Shown one piece after another: positions 20,389-39,100 of a stretch of DNA of 64,000 bases. Position 1 is the stretch's first letter, and the number at the start of each line of letters is the position of its first letter. The DNA lies in contig OZ037765.1 of assembly GCA_964035545.1 (NCBI GenBank), forward strand, positions 19,028,698-19,092,697. The letters are read 5' to 3'. Below the pieces are notes generated by a model that was not told where the DNA came from, did no database searches, and was given only the letters and a program-made list of their open reading frames with translations. The stretch is from Bugula neritina (lineage: Eukaryota > Bryozoa > Gymnolaemata > Cheilostomatida > Bugulidae). A program made the translations under genes and the position numbers.

Positions 20389-20762
20389 TTAAAATGTTCA
20401 AGATTACAAGACTAAATCTATGCAAGTATTGGCATTATATGTGGCTCTTATTCTACTAGTTGATTATCTTGTATAGGCTAAACTGTTGGCTAGAAGTTTT
20501 AAAATTAACTTATGGCATTATTTCACATGTATATTTCAGCTCAAATATTTTTAAAAAGGTGCTATGTGAACACAGCTTTATTTCTGTTAATTATTTCTGT
20601 TGATTATATCTGTTATTAATTTATGTTCTCTTATTAATTAAAGTACACAAATATAAAATAAAATATAATAAACATAGTCTATACATTATATGGGATTTAT
20701 GTACAAATACTCTACAGTAATGTCTATCATCATTCCTGTACTATAATTCAGGCTCTCAGCTG
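20389..20762. other. 3' intergenic space between convergent genes
   Basis: 374 bases between the Tudor stop and the SNRNP27 stop. It is AT-rich, with AATAAA-like stretches near 20660 that could serve as polyadenylation signals. Confidence 0.6.
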
Positions 20763-23004
20763 CTAATGTACTGCATCCAGAGGTCTGTTAAACCCACCTC
20801 TTCTGTTCATATACTGCCTACAAATTACAACATGCAATGGGATAAAATTATAATTCAACCGGTTAAGTCATATGCTGGTCTCAAATCAGTAACGCCCTAT
20901 ATGCTCATGCATACTTTGAGTCAGATATGCTTGAATACACGATGTAGACATGTATGTAGAAGGAGCAGTGGTTAGAGCTTGAGCCCAGCAATCACTGGGT
21001 CACGGGTTCAAATCTCAGCAGCAATATTAGTGATGTCAGGACTGAGAAAAAGCATCGGCTCATAAACAAGTGCTTAGCCTGCTTAAAAACCCGCCATCAG
21101 TTTTTTACAGGGACGTAGACTTCAAACAGATGTAAGTTTTTAATGCAGACATGAATATACTCTGATTACTTATTGCTAGAAGCAGCCCGTGAGCAAACTA
21201 TAAAAAATGTAGGATTAAAAAACATTACATAAAGCCTTCAAACCTGTAGTTTCTTTTCAATTTTACATGCACAGCTCCAGCATCATTTCCTTCAACCTTT
21301 TTGCCCTAAAATTATAGCAAATTTGCTAAAACAAACTTCTTGACTCGTCACAAAAGCGTTCCATTTATGAATGAGCACACAATTTATACATGTAATACAG
21401 TATAGACAATAGGTTTACGCTTTGTTACAAAATACCACACTTTGCATAATACTTGAAATATTTCAAGCAATAGTACAGGCATATAGATTTTATTCTGGGA
21501 AAATGAATTACATTTCAATTATTTTAGTGAATTAAACATTAAAACTACAGCATTTTTAGCACCATCTGGGAATTGCAAAATTAACATGTCTGCATAAAAT
21601 CGGCTAACCTTTGTAGAGTTGAAGCCACCAAACCCCATCAACTTCATCATCTCTATTTCATCCTCGGTTTTGCCAGCAAAGTCCTCAGCTTCAAATAAAA
21701 GTAATCATGAGTTTTTATGTATTTGGAGCTAATAATAGCACATTATACTACAATTTGCATAAAAAAGAAACATACAATATGAAAGTAATTGAACTACCTG
21801 TAAACTTCTTTTTCTCTTCTTTGAAAGGCTTTGAGCTGATGTAAAACAAGAAATGACATCAAAATTAAATTACAAATATGCATATCAGAAGCCAGGGTGA
21901 CGGTGAGGTAAAAATCAATATTTAAAATACTTGTATGTAGAAACTGTAACCAATCAGTTGAGTTCCTAAGGAGTTGAAATTACTTTGAAGGAAAGAAAGT
22001 GACTTTGAATGAAATGGAGTGACTTTTACATTTTGTCAGCAGAAGACAGGCCAAGCAAAAGTGAGCTTTTTAATATTTAAAGCTTTTCTGTCACCTAGTT
22101 TTTTATGCTGCTAGAAATTTTGAGATTCAAAATTAAGATGGCACATGTTTACACATTGGCCAGCACACACATACTGTAATATATTATTATATAGTTATAT
22201 ACTCGTGTATATATAAAGGGGCAAGATATTCTATAAAAGCATTATAAGCAGCTAAATGGTGCATCAGTAATACTTTTTACTAAAACATTTTACTCTATTT
22301 TAAATTATCAACTACTAAAACTTATCATAACCTGTTAACTATTGATTATACAATTTTTTTGCATGTATAAACACCAATGTTGTCGAGAATTGGCAAGTTT
22401 CAAGCTTTCTAATTTAAGAAAAAAAAAGTACACTGCCAGGTGACAGAATGCCCCTTCACTGCAGTTTGAAGATAAATCTCCGGTAGTCATCACGGCACAG
22501 CTATCATTCAACAATAAGAGAGTAACTAAAGCCTTTCATGAAGAAGTTTTTATACCTCCCAGCAGCAACTCTCGACTTATCAGGTGACCGCGATCGTCTG
22601 CTATATCTGTCACCACGATCCCTGCCTCTATCTTCTCGATCTGACCTTTCTAAACGAGGTTCATAATCCCTTCTACCTCCACGATCCCTTTCTCCCCTGT
22701 CTGCAAATTAACCACTTGAAAATAAAATGCTGCAAGAAATGCCCATCATGAATATGTATAAAGTAAAGATTGTTATAAGAGTGTTTAAATTTAAGCCAAG
22801 AAAAACTATATATTATTGAGTATAATATTGTCTTACCACGTCTATCGCCTCTCTCTCTTGACCTATCACGGGGGCGTTCTACAACAGTACAAAACAACGA
22901 GTTATCCAAGCCAGTTTAAAATTTTCAGCTAGATTTCAAAACAATTCAATTTGAAATGTACCTCTTCTAGGAGATCTTGAACGACTTCTACTTCGACGAG
23001 GCAT
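20763..23004 (-). CDS. SNRNP27: U4/U6.U5 tri-snRNP 27 kDa protein
   Basis: Small splicing factor of the tri-snRNP. Seven coding exons on the minus strand: 23004-22962, 22878-22837, 22700-22556, 21835-21798, 21688-21609, 21305-21244, 20817-20763. They sum to 465 bases, 154 codons plus stop, against 155 residues in the human protein as I recall it. The N-terminus begins [14 protein letters not shown] and is an Arg/Ser/Asp-rich RS domain. The C-terminal third is the conserved core: [20 protein letters not shown] and [15 protein letters not shown]. The last exon is short and easily missed, because exon 6 can also read through its donor to a stop at 21225; the family's C-terminus shows that the spliced form is right. 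Confidence 0.95.
20960..21145 (+). mobile_element. tRNA-derived SINE, copy 1
   Basis: tRNA-like head with a B box (GGGTTCAAATCTC, 21004-21016) and an A-box-like GTGGTTAGAGC before it. A body follows with CCATCAG ... ACAGGGACG, also found in the SINE at 52850. It lies in the last intron of SNRNP27. Confidence 0.65.
21836..22555. other. SNRNP27 intron 3
   Basis: 720-bp AT-rich intron; I see nothing in it beyond simple sequence. Confidence 0.5.
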
Positions 23005-24029
23005 CTTTAGAAGAGGATAGGAATCTACAATCAACTGAAACTTTATATCTAAGAAACTAACCATTTAACATGAGAGTTACCATATTTACAACCTTGAGAA
23101 ACAATCATAAGTCAAAAACATATCCCCATTTTAATTTAAGATATACAGACATTCATACACGCACATATAAAGCTTCCTAAAAATCATAGATGAGTATGGC
23201 TATGAATACATAGATATGAACAATTGAAACTATAGCTAAGAGCATAAAAATAATTGTATACGTTTAATTTATTATATTCACCACTTCCACATTTACTATT
23301 GTTAGAACCAGTGATTAATACAAGATGGTTTAAATATACTAATCACTATGAGTAGCCAGATCAATGTCATTGTGAATAATGTTCTTCATTTTTTATTTTA
23401 AGTTATCTAATAATATTAAATAAATATTGCAATTGTAATATATACCCAATAGCAATGGTAAACAAGCATAAGAATATTTAAACTGCAAGTTAGCATGGTA
23501 CTAAAATTTATCAGAGATGAAAACGGGTAATAAATCAGGTTTGTAGACATGGTGGAAATTTATTTTGTTAGTGAGACATATAGAAATATGTGTATGATTT
23601 GAGTGTAAAATAGCATAGCCGCAAAAACAAAATTAAAAAACTTGATTTGATTTGAAATAATCAAGTAGTTTGTGAGCTAAAAAAATCTTTTAGTTAGTCA
23701 GCCACTTACATAAAGAAGAAGGTAATCTATTAAACATGATTGCTATTTATTTACAGTTGACGTCATCAACTCAACGCCAAGCAAGTAGTTAGTTAAGTAT
23801 TTTGGGTATATTGAAATTACTTAAAATAGTTCATGTTTAATGTTATTGTTATAACAGTATAAGTATAACTATAAGTACAAGTATTACTTATTTACTATTA
23901 GTAAAATAAGTGACGATAAAATTAAAAGTAAAAGTAAAGTTAAGGAAAGTTAAGTTAAGAGAGTGTGTTATTATTAGCACACAGTTACATTCATACGATT
24001 CAACTAGTTAATTTTATAGTTGCATAAAA
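23005..24029. other. Upstream flank of SNRNP27
   Basis: No gene seen. It should contain the SNRNP27 promoter. From about 23820 to 23960 it becomes a degenerate simple-repeat island (AGTAAAAGTAAAGTTAAG type) that ends close to the LINE fragment. Confidence 0.55.
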
Positions 24030-24967
24030 GGTGCTACAATGCCACCAAAAACTAAAGATAAATTTGCGCAATGTGGTAAAAAAGCTGATGAACAAAAATT
24101 TCATCTCAGGATTTGTTGTGACTGTTGTGAATCCTGGTATCACAGCCAGTGCCACAATCTTTCCAAGCAAGAGGCAAACCTGATTTCAACAGCTGATAAG
24201 AAAGGCATTAGGTGGTTTTGCCATATCTGCTGCTCGACCCTTATAGTCATAAAATTCTCAGGCTACCACAACTGATGAAAAACTTGAAGCAATATATTAG
24301 TCAATTAAGAACTTTTCCACCAAATTGGAAAATGCAGTCGACCCTAACCATAGCGGCAAGAGCGACACACCATACCGTGATGCTCTAAAATTAAACACTG
24401 AAACCATATTGAAATCTGTCTGTGAAAATGCTGTTACCATCAAAAAATTTCAGGAATTGCTCTAGCAATCTTTGGATAACGCAGATTCTGGCGCCCGTAA
24501 AGTCAATACCATTTTATTTGGCCTGAAAGAAAAACCTGAAAAAACAGTTCCAACACAAGTGTCAGAATTTTTAAACAAAGAATGCTTTTCAAACATGTGT
24601 AAGCCAGTAAGTGCAAATCGATTGGGAGCAAAAAAAGAAGGCAGGATCCGACCCATAAAATTAAAGCTCAACAATGAAGCTGAAAAATGGGAACTTCTAT
24701 GAAGAGTTAACCATAACTGTAGAGAGACCAGTATTCTGCTTACTTGATTGCTTCAAAACACAACGTGACGAAGAGTTCAAGTTGAGACAAACAGCTAAGC
24801 AACTTAAATCTGACAATCCAGGCACCAACTCCAAGACAAGAGATATGTCAATCCAAACTCTAACGGCACAGGGGGAATGGAAGCAAATGAGACAGGACTC
24901 AACAGGGAACTGGCTTTTTTTTCAGCAGACTGTCTGTGACTGGTTGTGTGTTGCCCACTATAAATAA
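24030..24967 (+). pseudogene. CR1-like LINE ORF1 with PHD finger (decayed)
   Basis: Frame from ATG 24039. Residues 8-69 hold a Cys/His-rich PHD-like finger (CCDCCESWYHSQC ... WFCHICC). Past several breaks there is a helical stretch, then an ORF1 core (NTILFGLKEKPEK ... ANRLGAKKEGRIRPIKLKL) of the RRM-like type found in CR1/L2 ORF1 proteins. A TAG at 24463-24465 and frame changes near 24270 and 24700 show it is dead. It would have been an RNA-binding chaperone of a non-LTR retrotransposon. Confidence 0.75.
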
Positions 24968-24968
24968 C

Positions 24969-25532
24969 TGTTAACCCCATTAACCTCCTATTTATGTTTA
25001 GGTGACATACGTCAGCAGGCATTACTTATCTGCCTTGTGCTGACTATTAGATTTGCGGTCAGGTCATGGTGGTTGGGGTGGCTGTCATTCTTGCCCTACC
25101 TTTATCGGGCTAGGTTGGTACCCTGAGGCTACCCAGTGGATGTTTACTATGTTTTGGGACACAATCATTGTAGTAATTTTTAGGGACAATAGTTGTTTAT
25201 GCAATATGTTTTTGCCTGGTACAGTAACAGCAATCAGAGTATATAAACACTCAACAAACTCAATACAGTTGGCAGCACTCTTTAACAAAACTGTACTTAC
25301 TATTTTACTAATCTACTGGTTTGAGAATATATTATTTACTGGCACTGCTTATGAAGTACCCAAGAGGTTGGTTACTTTTATTGATATTATTATCTGAATT
25401 ATTATTTTACAATAAATTTACTTTTATGGCTCTTGTGAGCATTACTTTAACATTTTTAACTACATTTATATGCATGCAATCATTTATATAACTTCTGCCT
25501 TTCTTATTCAGTGTTTACCAGCAAGTTTAACA
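24969..25532 (+). repeat. Possible solo LTR inserted in the LINE
   Basis: Starts TGTTAA and ends TTAACA, with a TATA-like GTATATAAAC at 25238 and AATAAA at 25411. It separates the two LINE pieces. I could not find a flanking target duplication. Confidence 0.25.
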
Positions 25533-25734
25533 CCAAGTATAATCTACAATAAACTTCTGCGTTTGGAAATCCTGGTTTATTTATACGGGGCCAGTAACAC
25601 TGTCAATCAGTCAACCAACTCCAACACATAAGACTGCTGTATACCAACTGCATGTCCGCAAAGGGCAAAACAACAGAACTATGGTCTTTAACAACTGACT
25701 AAGATATAATTTGTCTAATTTGACCTAAAATTCA

Positions 25735-26355
25735 TTAATCATATTGATGACAAAATAAGCAAAGCTAAGAGACAATTAGGTATGATTAAGCGTGCCTTGT
25801 TTAATGCACCTGAAAAAGCCAAACTTCTATCATACATCTCACTCTGTAGGCCACAACTAGAATATGCAGCAGTAGTTTGGGATCTCAGTTTGCAATACCT
25901 CATCAAAGATATAGAACAGGTGCAAAATATTGCTATCAGATTCATTGCTAAATTGAAAGGCAGAGACAGTATCAGTGCGGCAAGTGACAAACTAAACCTA
26001 GAAACTCTCACCGACAGATGCCTCAAGCTGAGGTGTAAGTTACTGTTGCAACTTCTATCTAATGAGGAAAATCATGCATCTCTAACCAACTCCTATGATG
26101 AACTGATGAGCAGTAAAACCCAACATACTAGGTCTACTAGGGCATCAAGCAGGGGCAATCCCCAACCATTTTTGCAAAATCAGCAGCCCACTACACCAGC
26201 TTCCTTTCAAAAACAGTCCGGGAGCTTAAATCTATCCCAAATAATTAGTCAATACACCAGAGTTGCATATGTGCAACACTTGGAAAATACTTGCTGGCCT
26301 GTAATCAGAAACTGTAGAGGCGTGCGTCTTGCTACATGCTCTAGAGCGTACTAAA
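25735..26355 (+). pseudogene. C-terminal end of a LINE reverse transcriptase
   Basis: Open frame with the thumb/C-terminal block of CR1/jockey-type RTs: HIDDKISKAKRQLGMIKRAL, then SLCRPQLEYAAVVWD and IEQVQNIAIRFI. The palm with the catalytic YADD and the endonuclease are absent. Together with the ORF1 piece it outlines one LINE that lost its centre, or two fragments of the same family. Confidence 0.8.
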
Positions 26356-26394
26356 CAAGAAGAGAATAGATAAGGTAAAAGGCAGAGTACAACA

Positions 26395-26830
26395 GTAAGT
26401 AACTGTAAGTGTAAGTGCAACTTACAGTTACTAACTACTTACACTCAGTTCTACAGTGTGAGTGCAAGTCTAATCGAGTAAAACTAAAAGTAAAACTGAA
26501 ACTGAAAGTAAATACAATACACTCCAAAACCGACTTTATACACTTACTCTTACAGTACAACTATGACAATGAGTACCAGTATGAGTTATACTTAAACTTA
26601 AAGTGTTATTATGATTATCAGACTGATAATCACTATCAGTGCGACCACAGGCACATGACAAGTAAAATTCAAATTAAATATAAAAACTAAAAAGTACAAC
26701 TAGTAGTAGTAGTACTACTACTACTGAACTACAACTATTACTAATACTGATACTAATAGTAATAGTAATACTAATAGTAATAGTAATAGTACAAGTAATA
26801 CTGATACTCATACTCATACTGATACTCACT
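26395..26830. repeat. Degenerate simple-repeat island 2
   Basis: Starts with the quasi-palindrome GTAACTGTAAG/CTTACAGTTAC, then imperfect runs of TAATAG and ACTGATACTC words. It directly follows the LINE fragment. Confidence 0.65.
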
Positions 26831-28913
26831 CTCAGGGTGATACTGATTGTTACTTTAAGATTGACACCTTACAGGAGACTCAGACACTAACACAAATGCT
26901 AGCTTTAACCAATTATCATTATTATTATAATACTAATAAATTATAATAATAATTTAATTGTGATCAGCATGAAACGAAAATTGTCAGTTAAAATCTAAAT
27001 AAATGACCTTGCATCGAAAAGTATGTGGAGCCATTAATTTTCCTATGAATCGACGAAACCCGAAATGATAAACTACCTAATATGACCGAGGTCCGTGTAT
27101 CAGCTAAAGAGTTGTCTTCTTAATCATAACAAGTAAAAAGAGATATAACTCCATATAACCAAATGTGATGGTTAAAAAATTGACGCGCTAAAAAATTTAT
27201 AGGTCAGCAACTTATGTTTGTTTGCGTTTTTTTGAAACTTGGGTAGACTCTAATGTTATAATGTATAGTATTAGCACATCTCACTAGGCTCAAACTATAA
27301 TTAGAAGTTTTCATGCAGCTGTTCACAAATGCATCCAACTCAAAGCTATCACGCACTTTTTCTTATGTACTAAAAGCATATTGATTATATAGTCCAATCA
27401 AAGTAATTTGGGGCCTCCGTTTGTCTTTAAAATTTTATTTTATATGTCAATATGAGCATTATTACCTGATTTTTTATCAAGGTATTTAAGCAGTCTGCAA
27501 CGTGTTATATAACAGCGTGAGGGACCCCTCTCCCACACATTAAACACTTGTCATAGCACAGCATATAATAATATATTATATACTATTTTTATAGTTGCCT
27601 CATTTAAATAACAGTATATAATATATAATATTATTTATAGGATGGATAATATGCATGTTTAGCAAAAATTTTTCCTTTTATTACAAGTAAATAATAGTGC
27701 AAACTGGAATAAAAATTCTACATTACACTCGTTTAGTAAATTCCTGTGCTGAGCTGTTATGTTTTTATAACAGTCAATAATTTGGAAACATTTCAACTGC
27801 CAGCCACTTTTTAGCATAATATTATAAAGTTTAGTTAATATAAATATAATAGCTCCTTTTGGCTATATGTTCAAAGTATAATTGTTATTATGGTGAAGTG
27901 GACATACTAAAATAATGATACATTTATTAACTAAAGCTTATAAAAAATATTGTTTTGCTATAATGAATGGTAAAGTTTTGTAAGAAGTTTTTGCATGCAG
28001 AAACTCCTTTTGGAAATCGTGCCAATTATTATTTATGTAAATAGTTTAATTTTGATTCAGAATAATATAATTCAAATCGTTCAATTCTACAAATTGTTAT
28101 ATTTCCTATAAGTATGAAATTGTATATGTAGATCTATCATATTTTTTATACTAGAGTAATATAAAACTAATTGAGCCTCAAATGCAGCAGCATCATTATT
28201 TTATCAACTGTTTTCAACCTGCAAATTTTCACAGCTTTAAGGTTATGCAAAAATGTGTAATTGGAAGGGAAAATATTGCTTGATAATTTCCGATTTCATC
28301 ACTATATATTGTAGCCAATATATTATTTGTAAAATAATTAGTGTTGTTGGTAATAAATAAAATTGTGCAGAAGTAGTTGGGTCAAATTTCAATTTATTTA
28401 GCAAATAAAATTACGTTCCCATTAAAAAAAGGCAGATAACCAAATAACTACAGGCTGATAGTTCAACTAAACTAAATTGATGTAACATGCAAAAAGTACT
28501 TTGGCAAATATCTAGCTGCTCAAAAAGCATTTAACACGTAATGCAGCTGTAAAATGGGTACAAAAAAGAACATTTTTTAGGATTAAATGAAAAATTACAT
28601 CATGCTTTTATACCATTACTAATAAGGAATCACAATCTTACAGTGCACTACATAAAATACTTAACATCAAGTCTCATCCAACTGGCCTGCTAGGATTAAA
28701 GATAGTATACATTAAATTCCTGGCATTTAATCACAACTGCAGTAGATAAAACTATAGAAACACTGCAACCATCCCAAACAACCAATACAGTAACTAGTAT
28801 AAAGTTTAAATATGGGCATATCTAGAATAAATAGTGGGAAATTAGGGGAAAAGGACATTAAAGTTGGAAGAAAATCCTTTGAATTTCAATTTTTAAATAA
28901 GGAGAAAAAATGC
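26831..28913. other. Gene-free stretch downstream of GALE
   Basis: About 2 kb of AT-rich DNA. No coding similarity or structured repeat recognised. Confidence 0.5.
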
Positions 28914-34033
<5,120 letters not shown>

Positions 34034-34924
34034 GTTTTATTGTGTGTTCTACAAAGTAGTAAAAACATTAGTACTGAAACAAAGCTCAATTTAGACAATT
34101 ATAATATTCACCACTCTAGAAGTTCTGTTTTAAGTTTCAACAATTGCCCCTAAGCATTGCACCAAACTAAATTTAATGGAGTTTGCGAAAATCGAATAAT
34201 TTTATGGCAATAAGACTGATCATGAAATTTTATTTTTTCATATTATATCACAGATATTAGGAATTACGATGCGAGAAATATTTTTTTATTTATGAAGATA
34301 TTCTGAGCTGGTATTAGTTAATATGGTAGATTGAATTTAATAAATTGCAATAACACTGACTTGATAAACTACAACATTGATATTTTCTACACAAGAAAAT
34401 ACAATATGAGCCCATAATACAACAGACATCTTGGTCATTTTACAAAATGCATAAACTGCAATTTTGTTAAACGTTCAGACTAATCATTATATTTGCTTTT
34501 ATACTAGCTTGATACAATAATCTACAAAATTATAATGCATTCTATATTTTATGTGAATTATATAAAACAGCATTCATATAACGTAACAAAAAACGACCAA
34601 GCAAGTAAAAAACCATTATGCGATAATAGCTGATTCTAACATTGCATTTCATACTAACAAGAAATTATAAGATTGCATGACATGCACATGCAGGCTAATA
34701 TTAAACGAGAATAATGTAATAGTTCATGGAAAAGAAAAATGTGTGACACTTGTTTGCATAAGTAGGTTTGCTGTTACTTGTATGCTTTTTACCATGTCAC
34801 TTTACTTGTTGAGTATCTTTGCAGGTAGAGCAACATTGCCTGCAATCTATTAGAGACCTTGTGTATTGACTTTCTAAAACTCAGAATAAGTAGTTGGTTG
34901 ACTGTATGAATAGCGACATATGAG
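34034..34924. other. Upstream flank of GALE
   Basis: AT-rich; should include the GALE promoter, which I cannot place. No genes seen. Confidence 0.5.
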
Positions 34925-36180
34925 TAACCAAATATGTATTAATTAAAATTTGCAGCCCTGAAAACTATTGCCACACACTCCAGTTTTAATTGTATAGCAT
35001 TTTGTTCATTATTAGTTAAACTTCTAAATGCATAGGGTAATGGTTTATCCTGTTGCAGTTTTACTGCTCCTATACCAACTGTGGAAGCATTTGTCTGTAT
35101 CACTACAAGGAAAGACTGTTCAAAGTATGGTAGTGCCTCGACATGGTTAAGATTGCCTGCAGTCAGGCAAAAACAGTCCGGTAGTCTGTTCCTCAGTGAC
35201 AACCATTGCCTTGTTCCAGTAGTCTTTGAAGTGACTTTGCTCATGTGTACAAGTTTGTTGAGGAAATCTAGTCATATATGTAAAATGTACAAGAGATTTC
35301 TTGGCTGCTTGTGGAGATTGAGGCCACTTCATTTCAAGCATTGACATCACTTTAGCTAGGTCAGTGGTTAACAAATTTCCAAAGAAAGAAAGACTCTTCT
35401 GCGAAACTGACACTTGTCCTTTTTCAGCTTTGAACTTATTTCTCCAACTCTACAGAAAAACGCTTTTGAATTTTGATCATGATGCCCACAAACTGATATA
35501 CGAGAATGTCATCAGAATCTACTGTAACTCTTTCAGTCCAAAAATCTATTAGTCAGATACCTGATGAACTCTCTTGGTGCTGAAGACATAACAACAAAGC
35601 ATTCAAAAAAATTTGCATATATACCAATTGGCACCCAGGTGATAGCCAGATTTGTTGAGTCTTCAGTTAATGGTATTGAGTATAATCCCTTCTTAGCATC
35701 ACAGAGAGGGAAACTTTGTCTTATTAATTTCAGGCAACAAATCCTTCAGTGTTGGTAATGCATTATGACTTCGTCTGATAATTTTATTCAAGTTCTGTAG
35801 TTCAATAAATACATACTAATTTTGCTGTTTTGCTTTTTTACAGGTTGTAAGTGACTAATCAATTCTGTGATATGGTCAGCTTTCATTATAATTTGTCATT
35901 GTTCCAGTTGCTTAATTTCTTCAATCAAGTCTTCTCGATGGTCAGAATAATATGGGTTCACAGTTGGGATCAAGCTGTACTTGTTAAGTCGACCAATTGT
36001 AGTAAAAAGGTCAGTGAAGTCCTATACAATAGAATTAATTTTCTCATCACAACCGATGATTTGGCCTATTTCCTTTTTGGATCACATGCCAGTTCCTGGC
36101 ATGTAGCCCAAAAAGTGAACTATGCTGTTTGGTACCAACTACTAAAATTTTCTGTATAGCAAAGCCATTGTTGATGCCTT
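34925..36180 (-). pseudogene. Decayed Ty3/gypsy RT-RNase H fragment
   Basis: Read on the minus strand across several frames. It starts with an RT N-terminal block (DLFTTIGRL ... REDLIEEIKQLEQ, about 36020-35900). Next comes the RT middle (LPEINKTKF, AKKGLYSIPL, SSAPREF, about 35750-35540). It ends in an RNase H block (LPYFEQSFLVVIQTNASTVGIGAVKL, 35150-34940). There are many stops and shifts, and the catalytic region is destroyed. It is a different, much older family than the two GC-rich copies, and its composition has drifted to that of the host. Confidence 0.75.
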
Positions 36181-39100
36181 GCAAAAACAGCCAAGTCCAC
36201 CCTAATGGTATACAAATATTGGGTCGAAGAATGTTAGAGTAGTGGTAGTTTTAGTCAAGATTGCTTTGCTTAGCTGTGCATAGTTATTCATGTTTGGGTG
36301 CTACAGGTAGCGACTGCATCAAATTATGTCTATATTTTGAGGGCAGTTTATGGTTTTCACCGATACTCCTGCTAGAAGATTCTTGCCATGTACAGTTGTT
36401 ACTACCTTATGTTTATTCTCATAGTCATTGTCGCAGGTATAGTTCCATGGCACATGATTAGCAATCTCCCTGCTTTCATTCGGTCTAAATTGACACTGTG
36501 CAGCATGGTAGTTTTACTTCTTGCATCTCAATAGCCCTGTCTTAACTCAGATCACAATGTTTATGTGTTTATTTATGTGAATTACATTTCAGTTTTATAA
36601 ACAGACACAGTTTGAGTTGTAGTTCTTAAGCATGAAGAAAGTCCTTATGCATGTTTTGTTGCAACAGCAAGATCATTGAATACATGCATAATACAAATAC
36701 ATGAATTGTAATTGTAATATGTATATGATAATGCAGTACATTTCCACAAAAGTTTACTAATGACATTATATGTAACTATGCTGATGCGTGTAGCATAGAC
36801 CTCCGTGATGAACATGTATATCAATATGATTATAATATTATTGATTATCATTTATTTTTACTGTATCACTTATTTTTAATATGATTATTGTCATCACTGA
36901 ACTATGATTATGTCAGTTAAGAGTTATAAATTACTTTTAATCTTACAGTTACACTTACAGTTACTGCAACACTGACTTCAAGACTAAGACAAAAGCAACT
37001 GTAAGTGTAACTCAAAACTTCAAATTTGATTGCTAACGGTAAGCGTAACACAGTAACTAAAAATAAGCAAAAACAATAAACACAGTCATGAGATTGAGTT
37101 ATAATAACAACAATTTTGATTAGTAATTAATTAGGTTATTAATTATCTAACATTATTTATTAATAATAATATTATTATAATATTAATTTACCTTTAGACC
37201 ATCATTATCATTAAGTTTAACACTTTAACGTTTAAGTTTAAGTTCATGATTATTATGATTATCATTGGATTCAATGAATAATGATCATCAAATTATTATC
37301 ATTATGATTATGGTTAAATTATCAACAGACAGATTTTCACTTTGCATGATGTTGATGATGATGCATCATCGCTTCAACTTCAAGTTCACGCATGCTTTAA
37401 CTTTAAGTTTACTTTAAGTTCATCATTATTCATTATGCTTACACTTAGTCTTACAGTTACAGTGTTAGTTTATTCTTAGGACTAGGTTTTGACACTATTT
37501 ACAGAGCTCATTTGTTAAAGTTTTCGTTGAGTTTATAGCTCATTTTCAGCATTAGCTACTGCTATTATAATTGTCAAATAATTGAATTAAAACTCCCGGG
37601 GGAGTTATATTTGAATGTGTAAAACTAAGACGTCTGGTTCTTCAAAACCACTTGACAACAGTGAATAAACAGCAAATGAATGAGTTGGATTTTCCAAGAC
37701 CTCTTTACCAACGGCACAGTTTATACATATAAACATAACATCGCTATATGATGAGATGTCATTGAAATGTTAAAACCAAAGGGTCAAGCTATCTCTGTAT
37801 ATGTCTAGGTTCCTAGAATAAAATCGCTTGAATCAGTGCGAAAATAGTGATCACTGAGAGCAGTGGTTAGGGTTTTGAGTTGGGAATTAAAGTTTGAACA
37901 ACCTAGCAAATACAAACACTGAAATAAGTGACTCCAAGTTTTTACAGCATAATATAGTTAGTTTTTGTTAAAACATAACTCAAACACTATGTAATGTAAT
38001 CATTTTGCATTGCGCAATCACGCGTATTTTTTACTTGCTAATTTAATACTCGAGCCAGGTCAAGGTCAATTACTAAAGTTGTAAACAATTTTTCATAAGC
38101 AGCTCCAATTCGGGAGTGACTGAGTGCAATAGTTTATAATTCTCAAGTTCAAAGTTAGAAGTTCGAGGTTCCAATTTAAACCCCCAACCACAAAATCGAG
38201 AATCTAAACTACTGCAATCAATCACCCCCAACTCGGAGCTGTTTATAAAACGATTCGAGTTGTAAAGTAATAAAATTATAAACAGTATAAACTAATATAA
38301 ATAGTATAAACATTAACTTTAAGTGATTAACTATATATAATATATTATTTACTTCATATTCATACTGATATATTTAATTAAGTTTAATATTAAGTATTAA
38401 GTTTGAATATTTGACTATTTTATGTGATTTGAATATAAATACTAATATCAAAAATGCCAAAGCCCGAGGGGAAAGGCGAATGTCAATGTGTGAAAGGGAA
38501 TGATTTTCGTTATCATTGACATTATGATTATCATTTTGTAATTTTAATTCAGTAGTTATAATTGATATTATAATTATAATTAATTTGATCATAAGCTTAA
38601 AGGTAATGATATTGATCGAGGTAATTTTAATGATAATGATTAATGGTAGCGATTTAGTTTTAATTAATAATTAATCATGATTTCAAATAAAATCACTCGA
38701 CCATAGGCATAACGACCTGCTGAGCGTAGTTTATACTTTACGAAACAAATTTTTAGTCATTTAAATGAGTAAATAAATTAATTATATCCAATATAGTACC
38801 ATTAAAATTAATAAATATTATAATTGTTTATATTGTCATAGCCATAATCATAATGAGTGTTAATGATTATTACAATCATAACCTTAATACATTTTATATC
38901 ATTTAATTTTATCAACCTAAAGTGAATCTAAATTGTGATTTATTATTTTATGTTCTATCACTACGGGTAATAAAGTATAAGAAAGATAAATTGAATTGAG
39001 ATTATTAATTATCACTTTAGTCAAGTTTAAGCTTGACTTTGTCTTTAATCTTTAAGCTCACCTTACAGTTAGTGTTACTCTTTCAGTCTTTAAGTTTTAG

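Noticed and set aside
20766-20975. Plus-strand frame downstream of the Tudor gene
   Set aside because: Antisense to the last exon of SNRNP27, which matches the family's C-terminus.
21225-21243. Alternative SNRNP27 stop by reading through exon 6
   Set aside because: Splicing to 20817-20763 restores the conserved C-terminus and a family-like length.
23820-23960. CRISPR-like or satellite array
   Set aside because: No fixed unit or spacer length; the sequence is a eukaryotic low-complexity island.
26415-26690. 91-codon plus-strand frame
   Set aside because: Lies wholly in degenerate simple repeats; composition follows the repeat words.
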